64,000 bases of DNA, taken from NCBI RefSeq assembly GCF_005601135.1, contig NZ_CP039381.1, positions 62,001-126,000 on the forward strand, given 5' to 3'. The notes beneath the pieces were generated by a model that saw nothing but the letters and a program-made list of their open reading frames with translations, was not told the origin of the DNA and did no database searches. Every line of letters starts with the position of its first letter. The first letter of the stretch is position 1. The position numbers and the translations under genes are program-made. Below are positions 27,176 through 37,317 of this stretch, piece by piece. The DNA is from Ruminococcus bovis. GTDB lineage: Bacteria > Bacillota > Clostridia > Oscillospirales > Acutalibacteraceae.

Positions 27176-28022
27176 TTTTTATCAATACACCTTGAACTAA
27201 AAATCTGTTTTCAGGACGGTTGTTGGTACAGGTGCTAAGTGTAATTAGCTTATCGTTAATTGTTACCTTAGAACCTTTTCTTACATTGCTGACTATTGCG
27301 TTAGTAGGATTTAAACTATAGTCAATATATTCTTTAAAGACCTTATCATCTCTAAAATGGTCAAAAGAATTATTTATATGTCTATCATCATATTCATAAG
27401 CTGAATACACTTTATAGGTCTTGATACTCTTAGGAGTATATACCTTAAAAGTTTTGTGCTTTGAGAAAAAGCCGGAATCTTCAAACTTATGCAAATCAGC
27501 AAACATAGTGCCATTTGCCATATTATGACCATAAAGAATAGTATTTCTGTCGGAAAAATCAGGTTGGTTATAACTTTCCATATAGATAGAACCGGCATAA
27601 AGATAGTTCTTGTAATAATCTCTATGGAGATAGAAACTTTGGTCACTTTCTGGTGTTCTCAAGATTGGATAATCAATGTTGGTATCAGAAATCTTAATCC
27701 ACCCAACAATATCCTTATTAATCTTATTTAATGCCTTAAAGTCGATAGGATTTTTCTCTTTAGTTTTCTTAACATTAGGTTTATTGTCGTCTGTTAATGT
27801 TGGTGAAACAACTTGGCTGGATAACTTTTTGTACTGACTCTCACCATTAGTACAAGAAGAAGCATTTAAAACAAAAAACAAAACACAACAAACACATAGT
27901 ACAAGTGAGATTATGAAAACAACTAGCCAAACTAACTTTTTCTTAGGCTTTTTTTCAGGTTCATTCTCTTTAATAATATCTTCAATAGATTTATTTTCTA
28001 CTAGATTTTTATCTTCTTTCAT
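27159..28022 (-). CDS. class B sortase
   Basis: A 287-residue membrane-bound transpeptidase: cytoplasmic Lys/Glu-rich N-terminus, one helix (about 30-53) and an external catalytic domain. Class B features: the VGWIKISDTNIDYPI opening, YGHNM with the catalytic His, TLSTC with the catalytic Cys near residue 265, and a downstream RPENRFLV Arg. Clostridioides SrtB recognises (S/P)PxTG (family knowledge). The neighbouring small surface protein ends with SPVTG, a fitting substrate. It has its own promoter and heads a four-gene operon. Confidence 0.94.
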   Translation of the reverse strand: MKEDKNLVENKSIEDIIKENEPEKKPKKKLVWLVVFIISLVLCVCCVLFFVLNASSCTNGESQYKKLSSQVVSPTLTDDNKPNVKKTKEKNPIDFKALNKINKDIVGWIKISDTNIDYPILRTPESDQSFYLHRDYYKNYLYAGSIYMESYNQPDFSDRNTILYGHNMANGTMFADLHKFEDSGFFSKHKTFKVYTPKSIKTYKVYSAYEYDDRHINNSFDHFRDDKVFKEYIDYSLNPTNAIVSNVRKGSKVTINDKLITLSTCTNNRPENRFLVQGVLIKNERTE

Positions 28023-28042
28023 AATAAAACTCCTTTAGAAAA

Positions 28043-28071
28043 ATTATACCATAGTAAGGAATTTGGGTCAA
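28043..28071 (-). promoter_or_regulatory. promoter of the sortase operon
   Basis: Minus strand TTGACC (28071-28066), 17-base spacer and perfect TATAAT (28048-28043), just after the terminator of the substrate gene. Confidence 0.85.
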
Positions 28072-28080
28072 ACAAAAAAT

Positions 28081-28101
28081 CCCCTACTTAAAAAGTAGGG
28101 G
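28081..28101 (-). terminator. terminator of the SPVTG protein gene
   Basis: CCCCTACTT / AAGTAGGGG arms with a three-base loop; six T follow on the minus strand. Confidence 0.92.
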
Positions 28102-28115
28102 TATAATCTTTGTGA

Positions 28116-28457
28116 TTACTTTTTCTTTGAAGTATATTTCTTATATGCAAACAAAGAAGATAGACCTAAACCGGCAGCAATAAGAACTGAATATGCAACA
28201 TAGTCACCTGTTACAGGAGAAGTTGTTGAATCACCTGTACCGTTTGTACCATCTGTACCGTTGCCACCACCATTATTACCATTATCTCCACCACCACCTG
28301 GGTTACCGGTATGGTTTGATGGGTCTTCGTTAGTATTTCTTGGACGAGTTGTTGTAGCTACAGGACTTTTTCTACTAGCAGCACTAAAGCTAATTGATGA
28401 GAAACAAACTGTCATTGCTACAACAGTAATTGCTAAGATTGCAAATATTTTTTTCAT
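28116..28457 (-). CDS. small sortase-anchored surface protein (SPVTG signal)
   Basis: 113 residues: a signal peptide (1-28), a low-complexity Gly/Asn/Asp/Thr linker (about 41-79), then a complete sorting signal. The signal is SPVTG at 80-84, a hydrophobic helix (about 87-105) and a basic tail KKYTSKKK. After processing only about 55 flexible residues would be linked to the wall. It lies directly upstream of a class B sortase gene on the same strand but is transcribed separately. No folded domain is visible, so its job (spacer, glycan acceptor or polymer handle) is open. GGAGG precedes the start. Confidence 0.85.
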   Translation of the reverse strand: MKKIFAILAITVVAMTVCFSSISFSAASRKSPVATTTRPRNTNEDPSNHTGNPGGGGDNGNNGGGNGTDGTNGTGDSTTSPVTGDYVAYSVLIAAGLGLSSLFAYKKYTSKKK

Positions 28458-28593
28458 TATAATTTCCTCCTATATTTAAGGATAACAACTCATATTATTT
28501 ATAATTTATTATATCACAATAATAATTAAAAATAAAGTTTTTTTCTAAAAATGTTATACAAAATTATTGAGAAAATTTGTGCAATTTATTGAA

Positions 28594-29181
28594 TTAAATA
28601 GTACCTTTTGTAGAAAGTACACCATTAATTCTTTGGTCAACAGTTGTTGCCATATCAAGAGCCTTTGCAAAGGCTTTAAATGTTGCTTCAATAATATGAT
28701 GGTCGTTAACACCACGCATTTGTACAAAATGAAGATTCATCATTGCACTATATGAAATTGCATAGAAAAATTCATCAACCATACAATTATCCATTTCGCC
28801 TGTTCTATCATTTGTAAACTTTAAGTCAGATACATAGTAAGGTCTGCCTGATAAATCAACACCACACATTACAAGGGTTTCATCCATTGGCAATAGGAAA
28901 TTGCCATATCTCTTAATGCCTGACTTATCCCCTAATGCTCTTCTGATAACTTCACCCAGAACAATACCTGTATCTTCAATGGTGTGGTGACAATCAACAT
29001 TAAGGTCGCCTTTAACCTTTACTTCAAGGTCAAACAGTCCATGCTTAGCAAATCCTTCTAGCATATGGTCGAAGAAACCAATACCGGTTTTGATTTTACT
29101 TTTGCCACTACCATCTAAGTTAATTTTAATATAAATGTCAGTTTCTTTAGTAACTCTTGTTACTTCTGCAATTCTATCCAC
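28594..29181 (-). CDS. hisB: imidazoleglycerol-phosphate dehydratase
   Basis: The sixth histidine-pathway step. 195 residues, the monofunctional size. Metal-binding motifs are visible: GFFDHML near residue 33, DCHHTIEDTGIVLGE near 67, and HHIIEATFKAFAKAL near 160. It follows hisD by 27 bases in a hisC-hisD-hisB operon; the other his genes are elsewhere. Confidence 0.97.
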   Translation of the reverse strand: MDRIAEVTRVTKETDIYIKINLDGSGKSKIKTGIGFFDHMLEGFAKHGLFDLEVKVKGDLNVDCHHTIEDTGIVLGEVIRRALGDKSGIKRYGNFLLPMDETLVMCGVDLSGRPYYVSDLKFTNDRTGEMDNCMVDEFFYAISYSAMMNLHFVQMRGVNDHHIIEATFKAFAKALDMATTVDQRINGVLSTKGTI

Positions 29182-29208
29182 TATAATTCTCCTTTATTCG
29201 TTAAAGAA

Positions 29209-30504
29209 TTATTCTTCTTCAAATCTAACAAGTGCTGCATTTTCGTGAGCAGTTAAACTTTCACAACGAGCAAACTTAGCAACATCTTTATAAACACCTT
29301 TTAGGGCATCCTGTGAATAATAGATTATGCTTGATTTCTTTACAAAGTCATCAACTGAAAGTGGTGAGAAGAACTTTGCAGTACCGTTAGTTGGAAGAAC
29401 ATGGTTAGGACCTGCAAAATAGTCACCAAGTGATTCACAACTATAGCTACCTAGGAAGATAGCACCGGCATTCTTAATCTTTGTCATTACTAGGAATGGA
29501 TCGGCAGTCTGAATTTCAAGGTGTTCTGATGCAATTTCATTTGCTGCATCAATAGCTTCATCCATATTCTCTGCAACTAGGATATAACCAAAGTTATCAA
29601 GTGACTTTGAAATAATTTCTTTTCTTGAAAGAACTGCAACAAACTTATCAACTTCAGCAGAAACTTTCTTTGCAAAGTCTTCACTAGTAGTAATAAGAAT
29701 TGCTGATGCAAGTTCATCATGTTCAGCCTGACTAAGCAAATCGGCTGCAACAAATCTTGGGTTTGCAGTTTCATCGGCAATAACAAGGATTTCTGAAGGA
29801 CCTGCAATACTGTCAATATTAACAAAACCATAAACAGCTTTCTTAGCTAAAGCAACATAAATGTTACCCGGACCTACAATCTTATCTACCTTTTTGATGC
29901 TATCAGTACCGTAAGCTAAAGCACCGATTGCCTGTGCTCCACCTACCTTATAAACTTCATCAACACCGGCTTCATTAGCAGCAACTAAAACTGCAGGGTT
30001 AACTTCGCCTTCACTGTTACAAGGTGTTGTCATAATAATTTCCTTAACACCGGCAACCTTTGCAGGAACAATGTTCATAAGTACAGATGATGGATAAACT
30101 GCCTTACCACCCGGTACATAAACACCGACTCTTTCAAGTGGTGTAACCTTTTGTCCTAGGATTGTGCCATCTTCTGTTGAGTTAAACCAACTGTTCTGTC
30201 TTTGCTTTTCGTGATAAGACTTAACATTTACAAGTGACTTCTTGATAACTGTTAATAGGTCTTCTGAAACCTTAGAATAAGCATCCTTAATTTCTTCTTC
30301 TGTTACACGGATATTGTCTTTATTAAGACCAAACTTATCAAACTTCTTAGTATATTCAAAAAGTGCCTTGTCGCCATTTTTCTTAATATTAGCTAAAATA
30401 TCAGCTACAACACTTTCATAACTACCGTAGTTATTAGGACTTCTCTTTAGCATCCCCTCAAGGATATTGTTCTTTGATTCTTTAGTTAATTTTACAATTC
30501 TCAT
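29209..30504 (-). CDS. hisD: histidinol dehydrogenase
   Basis: Makes histidine from histidinol with NAD+. About 431 residues. Zinc and catalytic segments seen: IDSIAGPSEILVIAD, QAEHDELASAIL, ASEHLEIQT and GPNHVLPTNGTAKF. I start at MRIVKLT (30504), preceded by GAGAGG; an upstream in-frame ATG at 30525 lies inside hisC. The start is four bases after the hisC stop, so the genes are tightly coupled. Confidence 0.96.
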   Translation of the reverse strand: MRIVKLTKESKNNILEGMLKRSPNNYGSYESVVADILANIKKNGDKALFEYTKKFDKFGLNKDNIRVTEEEIKDAYSKVSEDLLTVIKKSLVNVKSYHEKQRQNSWFNSTEDGTILGQKVTPLERVGVYVPGGKAVYPSSVLMNIVPAKVAGVKEIIMTTPCNSEGEVNPAVLVAANEAGVDEVYKVGGAQAIGALAYGTDSIKKVDKIVGPGNIYVALAKKAVYGFVNIDSIAGPSEILVIADETANPRFVAADLLSQAEHDELASAILITTSEDFAKKVSAEVDKFVAVLSRKEIISKSLDNFGYILVAENMDEAIDAANEIASEHLEIQTADPFLVMTKIKNAGAIFLGSYSCESLGDYFAGPNHVLPTNGTAKFFSPLSVDDFVKKSSIIYYSQDALKGVYKDVAKFARCESLTAHENAALVRFEEE

Positions 30505-30508
30505 TTTC

Positions 30509-31573
30509 TTATCCTCTCTTACCACTAATATATGAGTCTAGGAATGATATTAATTCTTCCATTTCTCTTTCTGTACCGATTGTAATTCTTAGATAGTCAT
30601 TAATTCTTGGTGCATTAAAATGTCTAACAAAGATTTTATTTTCTTTTAAAGCATTAAACAATTCTTCACCACTAATTTCATTATGCTTAGCAAAAATAAA
30701 GTTAGATGAACTATCTAAGAAAGTAAAGCCTAGTTTTGTAAGACTTTCTTTAGTCTTTTCTCTTGTATCAATAATCTTGGCTACAATATTCTTAAAGTAT
30801 GTATCATCATTAATAGAAGCAACACCACACTTAATTGCAACATCAGACATTGTGTATGAATTAAAGCTGAATTTCACAGAATTTAGAACAGAAATTAACT
30901 GTTCATTACCAATACAATAGCCAATACGCATACCTGCCATTGAGCGTGACTTTGAGAATGTTCTTGTAACAATAAGGTTGTCGTACTTATTGATTAGAGA
31001 AAGAGCAGTTTCTCCACCAAAATCGATATAGGCTTCATCAACAATAACAACCTTGTGCTTATTCTCAATAATAATATCTTCAATATCAGATAAAGGAAGT
31101 GTTAGACCTGTTGGAGCATTTGGATTAGGAAATACTATACCACCATTGTCTACCATATAGTCCTTTGGTACAATGTTAAAGTTTTCATCCAAAGGTACTT
31201 CCCTATATTTAATTTGGAAAAGGTCAGCCCAAACTTTGTAGAAAGCATAGCTTACATCAGGAAATAAAATTTCCTTACCACTATTGAAGAATGACAAGAA
31301 ACACATTGCAAGTACATCGTCAGAACCTACACCTACAAAAACATTTTCTTTCTTAAAATGATGATAGTCGGCAATAGCTTGTACCAAATCAGTAACATCC
31401 GGATCAGGATACTTTCTAAAGGAATTGTTATCCACTTTAGCAAGTGCATCCAGTACAGATGGTGATGGTGGATATGGATTTTCGTTAGTGTTTAGTTTAA
31501 TAACATCATTGTCCTTAGGTTGTTCACCGGGAACATAAGGAACAACTTTTCTAAAATTGTCTTCAATCATCAT
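30509..31573 (-). CDS. hisC: histidinol-phosphate aminotransferase
   Basis: A PLP enzyme of 354 residues. Conserved segments are NTNENPYPPSP at the N-terminus, FPNPNAPTG near 148, DEAYIDFGG near 175 and the PLP lysine in SKSRSMAGMRIGY near 208. It is the first gene of the hisCDB operon. Two adjacent ATG codons offer the start (31573 or 31570) with AGAGGG upstream. Confidence 0.96.
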   Translation of the reverse strand: MMIEDNFRKVVPYVPGEQPKDNDVIKLNTNENPYPPSPSVLDALAKVDNNSFRKYPDPDVTDLVQAIADYHHFKKENVFVGVGSDDVLAMCFLSFFNSGKEILFPDVSYAFYKVWADLFQIKYREVPLDENFNIVPKDYMVDNGGIVFPNPNAPTGLTLPLSDIEDIIIENKHKVVIVDEAYIDFGGETALSLINKYDNLIVTRTFSKSRSMAGMRIGYCIGNEQLISVLNSVKFSFNSYTMSDVAIKCGVASINDDTYFKNIVAKIIDTREKTKESLTKLGFTFLDSSSNFIFAKHNEISGEELFNALKENKIFVRHFNAPRINDYLRITIGTEREMEELISFLDSYISGKRG

Positions 31574-31646
31574 TTTTCCCTCTGTTTTAAAATCTCTTTC
31601 TTATAAATCACATAGGTTTTGTGCAAAATATTACACACCCAAATAT

Positions 31647-31675
31647 ATTATACTTCAAACACATCATATAGTCAA
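31647..31675 (-). promoter_or_regulatory. promoter of hisCDB
   Basis: Minus strand TTGACT (31675-31670), 17 bases, TATAAT (31652-31647). No T-box or his leader peptide is visible in the ~70-base leader. Confidence 0.8.
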
Positions 31676-31689
31676 TAAAACAAAAGGAT

Positions 31690-31718
31690 AAACCCCACAC
31701 TATTATAGCGTGGGGTTT
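31690..31718 (-). terminator. terminator after the CotH gene
   Basis: AAACCCCAC / GTGGGGTTT arms around an 11-base centre; the T-run is weak. Confidence 0.65.
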
Positions 31719-31733
31719 AAAAAGAGAAATATA

Positions 31734-34700
31734 TTATGAAATTCTTACTAGCATTTTTTGAATTGCAGAACAATCCTTGATGTTAATTTTGCCATCATTG
31801 TTTACATCTGCAACTGCCTTTTGGGCATCTGTTAAAGTTAATCTTTTAACAGTATATTTCTGTAGAATTGTAGCATCTTGTACAGTAATCTTACCATCAA
31901 GGTTCAAGTCACCAATTAAACCTCGGCGAGTTGACTTACCTTCAATTACAATATTGTTTACTGCAATTTCGCCACCTGTTGGGTTATCTGATGTACTGCC
32001 ACCTGCAATAGTTGTTGTTGATGTTGCAATAATTCTAATTGTAACACTCTTTGCACCATTACAATCTTCAGGAAGTTTAACCTTGTTAATATAGTTAGTT
32101 AAAATCTTTCTGTTATCAGAAGTAATTGTAAAGTTAGAGTTTGAAATATCTGTAAAGTTTGTACCGTCAATGCTATACTGCATTTTCCAATTTGCCGGTG
32201 CTTTACTACTACCACCCATACTAATTGAGAATGTTAAATCTTTACAATCAGTACCATCAAAAGTAGTTTGAATATATGGAGTTTCTCCCCAAGGGTTCTT
32301 CTTACCGGCTGACATTACAGGTACAATCTCATCACTGTCTTTACCGTATTCAGCGTCTGACCATTCAAGTGCTCTTCCATTCTTACCATCCATAGATAGG
32401 AACAAATCAGCCTGACCGAATGTTGCCTTGTAACCGGACTTGTCGCCATATTCTTCTAGCTTATCACCGGTATTCTTACCTGTATTGTCAAAATAGAATT
32501 CTGAAATTGTATTTTCACCAACCTGATGTTCAGGTTTTGTTGGCTTTGTAGGATCTGTTGGTTCTGTAGGGTCAGTTGGCTTTACAGGTTCTACATAATA
32601 ATCAATAAACATATTTGACATATATGCAGCACGGCTAATTGCCCAATCTACCATATAATCATATACACCCTTAAATGTATTTGTATCATACTTAGTAGCA
32701 GTTGTGCTCTTTGTATATGTCTTTGTCTTATAATCGAAACTTAGTTTATAAAGTGTGCTATGGTCTGCTAACCACTGTGGTTCTGGGTTTAACAATCTAC
32801 CGGAAGTATAGTTCATTTCTGCTGAGTCTTTAACTAGATTGTAGTAAACATCTGATGAATATAATTCTCCGAAAGAAATATTTTGTCCCTTAAATAGATA
32901 TTCAATAGCAGGTACAAAATCTTTATACCATAGTTCTCCACTTCTCTTTTTGATAACAGGGTTTTTGTACATTAGAGTACACATATTTCTATCGCCTTTA
33001 GTTGAAATATATGAACCTTCAGGCTTTGTATATGTACCACCACCAAAACCTGCTGCATTACCTAGTGAATTATCATAGTCCCATGTAGGTGCTGCATATA
33101 ACTTATAATTACCGTTAGCATCTTTTTTGTTTACAAAATAGAATGAACTTACACCGGCATCCCAGTTTTTACAATATTCATTTAGTAGGTACATTCTGGC
33201 AAATGAATCAACATCAATAACATCAGCTAAATCTTCGTGATTATTCTTAACTGCATTATACATTTTCTCAAACTTTGCCTTAATGTAGTTATAAGCATTG
33301 GTATAGCCCTTATCTGATGAAGTAATATCAGGTGAAACTACTTCAACATTTTGACCACAAGTATAGAATGCAAAGCCTTCTGCTGCACCATCAATCTTAA
33401 TAACAAATGGGAAATCAGTTGGTGTTGTACCGTCTTCGTTAATATATTCTTCACCTGTCATATCAGAGATTAAGTTATCAGTACCAACATCAATCTTCTG
33501 ACATAGCTGATATGAACCAAGATATACACCATTCATATAGAAATCAGCATATCTACTGTCTGAGTTATATGGAATACCAACCTGATCACCTAGATCATAT
33601 AGGAATCTATTACGAGATAGTGAGTCATCTTGATAGTTAGCAACAATGCTATATTTCTTTGTCTTTTCCATACCTGCAACAGAAAGTGCTGAATCAAAGT
33701 TAAGGTTAAATGACTTCTTTGACTTTGCCCAAGAAGTGTTACCTCTACCCTTTACTTTCTTAATTGAAGTATCAGTAATTTTACCGTTACTTTCTGTAAC
33801 TGCTGCAGTAGCCTTTGCGTTATTTGACTTATCGGCACTTAGATAAGACAATAAATCTTGACCGTTAAAACTTGCTGCATTATTTACATAAACTGCACAT
33901 TCAGCGCCACTTCTCATAATATTTAAAGTGTAGCTAGTTGAATTTACAGTAACAGTATATTTACTGTTTGGTGTGTAATTCATAGTAACTGTTGACTTTG
34001 AAGGAATTTCAACATTGCCAATCTTTACTGTTGAAGAGAATGTGTTATAAATATCAATCTTAGATTTATCAGTTGATGATGGTAAGAAGAAATAGTAGTC
34101 ACCACTATCAGTTAATTTACCTTTTTCATCATACTTATGTTGCCATACCTGCCAAGCCTCTGTTTCATTTTCGTTAGCAGTTACACCGTGAACATAAAGG
34201 TTATTAGCCTTTGCATAACTAAACTTATATTCACCGGTTGAAGGTTGTGACGGTTCAGTAGGTTTAGTTTCTGTAGGCTTTTCACCATATTTACCAACAG
34301 AACCATTGCCCTCTAGATCTGTTGCAAATACACAGTTGTTGCCTTTTGCAAAATCTTCATATGTAAGAACAGGAGAATTGTTCCATAGTGTATCAGAACT
34401 ACCTCTCCAAAATCTTATTGCCTTTGCACCGGCAGTTTCATTAGTAAATGTATAACTAAACTTATAGTTACCTAAGTCATTAGTTACCTTTACCGGATTA
34501 TATTTTGTTTTGTCAGCAGTATTAATAGAAACATTTTTTCCATCATTATCTGCCTTTGAATATTCTGTAAAATTAATATACTCTGTAGCATAGGCACTAG
34601 TCCAATTATCACCACAGGATGAACAATCAAAGTATACTGTATCACCTGATTTAAAACCATCAGTTGATGTTGTTTCTGCAAATACAGCAGAGGAAGCTGT

Positions 34701-34760
34701 AAACATTGAAGTAACAATCATCATTACAGATAGAATGATTGCAACGGGTTTTTTAATCAT
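31734..34760 (-). CDS. secreted CotH-type protein with C-terminal dockerin
   Basis: A 1008-residue exported protein. Signal peptide (1-28, cut near VFA); an N-terminal beta module (about 35-145); a Thr/Pro linker; a CotH-like kinase region (about 330-720) with VKGRGNTSW, SLSRNRFLYDLGDQVGIPY and YQLCQKIDVG; a second Thr/Pro linker (PTDPTEPTDPTKPTKP); a beta-sandwich module (about 745-940); and a type I dockerin (about 945-1008). The dockerin has two calcium loops, DLNLDGKITVQD and DVNNDGKINIKD. CotH relatives phosphorylate spore-coat proteins in Bacillus. Here the dockerin points to attachment to an extracellular scaffold. The target is unknown. Confidence 0.9.
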   Translation of the reverse strand: MIKKPVAIILSVMMIVTSMFTASSAVFAETTSTDGFKSGDTVYFDCSSCGDNWTSAYATEYINFTEYSKADNDGKNVSINTADKTKYNPVKVTNDLGNYKFSYTFTNETAGAKAIRFWRGSSDTLWNNSPVLTYEDFAKGNNCVFATDLEGNGSVGKYGEKPTETKPTEPSQPSTGEYKFSYAKANNLYVHGVTANENETEAWQVWQHKYDEKGKLTDSGDYYFFLPSSTDKSKIDIYNTFSSTVKIGNVEIPSKSTVTMNYTPNSKYTVTVNSTSYTLNIMRSGAECAVYVNNAASFNGQDLLSYLSADKSNNAKATAAVTESNGKITDTSIKKVKGRGNTSWAKSKKSFNLNFDSALSVAGMEKTKKYSIVANYQDDSLSRNRFLYDLGDQVGIPYNSDSRYADFYMNGVYLGSYQLCQKIDVGTDNLISDMTGEEYINEDGTTPTDFPFVIKIDGAAEGFAFYTCGQNVEVVSPDITSSDKGYTNAYNYIKAKFEKMYNAVKNNHEDLADVIDVDSFARMYLLNEYCKNWDAGVSSFYFVNKKDANGNYKLYAAPTWDYDNSLGNAAGFGGGTYTKPEGSYISTKGDRNMCTLMYKNPVIKKRSGELWYKDFVPAIEYLFKGQNISFGELYSSDVYYNLVKDSAEMNYTSGRLLNPEPQWLADHSTLYKLSFDYKTKTYTKSTTATKYDTNTFKGVYDYMVDWAISRAAYMSNMFIDYYVEPVKPTDPTEPTDPTKPTKPEHQVGENTISEFYFDNTGKNTGDKLEEYGDKSGYKATFGQADLFLSMDGKNGRALEWSDAEYGKDSDEIVPVMSAGKKNPWGETPYIQTTFDGTDCKDLTFSISMGGSSKAPANWKMQYSIDGTNFTDISNSNFTITSDNRKILTNYINKVKLPEDCNGAKSVTIRIIATSTTTIAGGSTSDNPTGGEIAVNNIVIEGKSTRRGLIGDLNLDGKITVQDATILQKYTVKRLTLTDAQKAVADVNNDGKINIKDCSAIQKMLVRIS

Positions 34761-34789
34761 TTTTATCCCTCCTAATATATTTCATCTTT

Positions 34790-34818
34790 ATTATAAACCT
34801 ATCACCAAAATAAAACAA
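34790..34818 (-). promoter_or_regulatory. promoter of the CotH gene
   Basis: Minus strand TTGTTT, 17-base spacer, perfect TATAAT (34795-34790). A GGAGG lies before the ATG. Confidence 0.65.
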
Positions 34819-34912
34819 TGAACTAATTGTAAATAATCACTTGAATTTCAATATATTTCCCACTTTTTTTGCAAATATTTAACAAAGTAAACTATTTCAT
34901 TAACATAAAATA

Positions 34913-34941
34913 ATGACAAATTTAATCTTATATGATATAAT
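34913..34941 (+). promoter_or_regulatory. promoter of the 121-residue membrane protein
   Basis: ATGACA, 17 bases, perfect TATAAT, 15 bases before the start codon, leaving a very short leader. Confidence 0.65.
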
Positions 34942-34956
34942 AATAACGGTGATTTT

Positions 34957-35322
34957 ATGAAAATAAGTAATATGAAAAACCTAAACACTGCTTTAAATGA
35001 AAAGCAGAAAGAAATTGAAATTCACGGTAATATTAGTGACAAAGTTCTTAGAAGTGGACTTGTCAGCAATATTATTTTTGTTGGTGTAGTAACACTTATT
35101 GTTGGAATTATCGGCACAATAGTTTTCGGTATTACATACTTAATATCTGATATTTACTGGACTATGGCAGTTGCTATTATCTCCTTATGTGTTATTCTGT
35201 TTGCTATAACAATTTTGCTTACTCTGAAATGTATGCAAAAGCTAGACATTGGACTTGCAGTAAAATTAAGAAAATATACTGTAAACAAAAAGTCCGGTAA
35301 AATTCTTTTAGTTAGAAAGTAA
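34957..35322 (+). CDS. small two-helix membrane protein, unknown
   Basis: 121 residues with two long hydrophobic helices (about 38-66 and 70-92), a Lys-rich N-terminus and a basic C-terminus (RKYTVNKKSGKILLVRK). No family recognised. It is a lone gene between the divergent CotH gene and the convergent atp operon. Its last 30 bases, including the stop, are duplicated in tandem just downstream. CGGTGA is its modest ribosome site. Confidence 0.65.
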   Translation: MKISNMKNLNTALNEKQKEIEIHGNISDKVLRSGLVSNIIFVGVVTLIVGIIGTIVFGITYLISDIYWTMAVAIISLCVILFAITILLTLKCMQKLDIGLAVKLRKYTVNKKSGKILLVRK

Positions 35323-35381
35323 TTTTTACAATTTGATCCGGTAAAATTCTTTTAGTTAGAAAGTAATTTTTACAATTTGAT
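35293..35381 (+). repeat. 44-bp perfect tandem duplication over a gene end
   Basis: Two identical 44-base copies (35293-35336, 35337-35380) lie head to tail. The first contains the last codons and stop of the membrane protein gene; the second is non-coding copy sequence before the terminator. The protein length is not changed. Confidence 0.97.
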
Positions 35382-35393
35382 ATGTAATATATA

Positions 35394-35418
35394 ATCCTAT
35401 CTTCATTGAAGATGGGAT
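35394..35418 (+). terminator. terminator of the 121-residue protein gene
   Basis: ATCCTATCTTC pairs with GAAGATGGGAT (one G-U), then TTTTTCTTTTT. Confidence 0.9.
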
Positions 35419-35440
35419 TTTTCTTTTTCATAACATAAAA

Positions 35441-35465
35441 AAGGTTGCCCATAAAGGACAACCTT
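35441..35465 (-). terminator. terminator of the atp operon
   Basis: Minus strand AAGGTTGTCC and GGGCAACCTT pair (one mismatch), followed by a T-run. Confidence 0.88.
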
Positions 35466-35471
35466 TGACTT

Positions 35472-35879
35472 TTACATATATTTACTTGTAGCTTTTAGTC
35501 GAGCCATAGCTCTTGATAGAGATGCCTTTGAGTGGTGATACTCAATCTGACTACGCTTCTGACGCAATGCTTCTTCTGCTCTTTCCTTAGCTTCTCTGGC
35601 TCTGTTAGCATCAATTTCGTCAGGTCTTTCACTTGTTTGAACAAGGAAAGTAACATCATTGTCGATAACTTCAATAAAGCCCAGACCGGTGAATACTACT
35701 CTCTCATCTTCATCAACAGGCTTAAACTTAGTAATACCAACATCAGTAGCCATCAAAATGTTTTCGTGATGAGCCAAGATACCCTTTTCACCATCAAAGC
35801 AAGGAATAGTCATCTTCTCACATTCACCATCAAAAACAACCTTATCAGCTGCCAAGATTTTTAATTTAAAAGTATTCAT
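35472..35879 (-). CDS. atpC: ATP synthase epsilon subunit
   Basis: 135 residues; the central-stalk subunit that inhibits ATP hydrolysis. The N-terminal beta-barrel (FKLKILAADKVVFDGECEKMTIP, about 1-85) is followed by the two-helix C-terminal domain rich in Arg/Ala/Glu. It is the last gene of the operon, 13 bases after atpD. Confidence 0.95.
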   Translation of the reverse strand: MNTFKLKILAADKVVFDGECEKMTIPCFDGEKGILAHHENILMATDVGITKFKPVDEDERVVFTGLGFIEVIDNDVTFLVQTSERPDEIDANRAREAKERAEEALRQKRSQIEYHHSKASLSRAMARLKATSKYM

Positions 35880-35892
35880 TATGAATCACCTT

Positions 35893-37308
<1,416 letters not shown>

Positions 37309-37317
37309 TTATGAAAA

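Noticed and set aside
28261..28479. proline-rich ORF on the plus strand
   Set aside because: It is the antisense of the Gly-rich linker of the SPVTG protein; low complexity produces the open frame.
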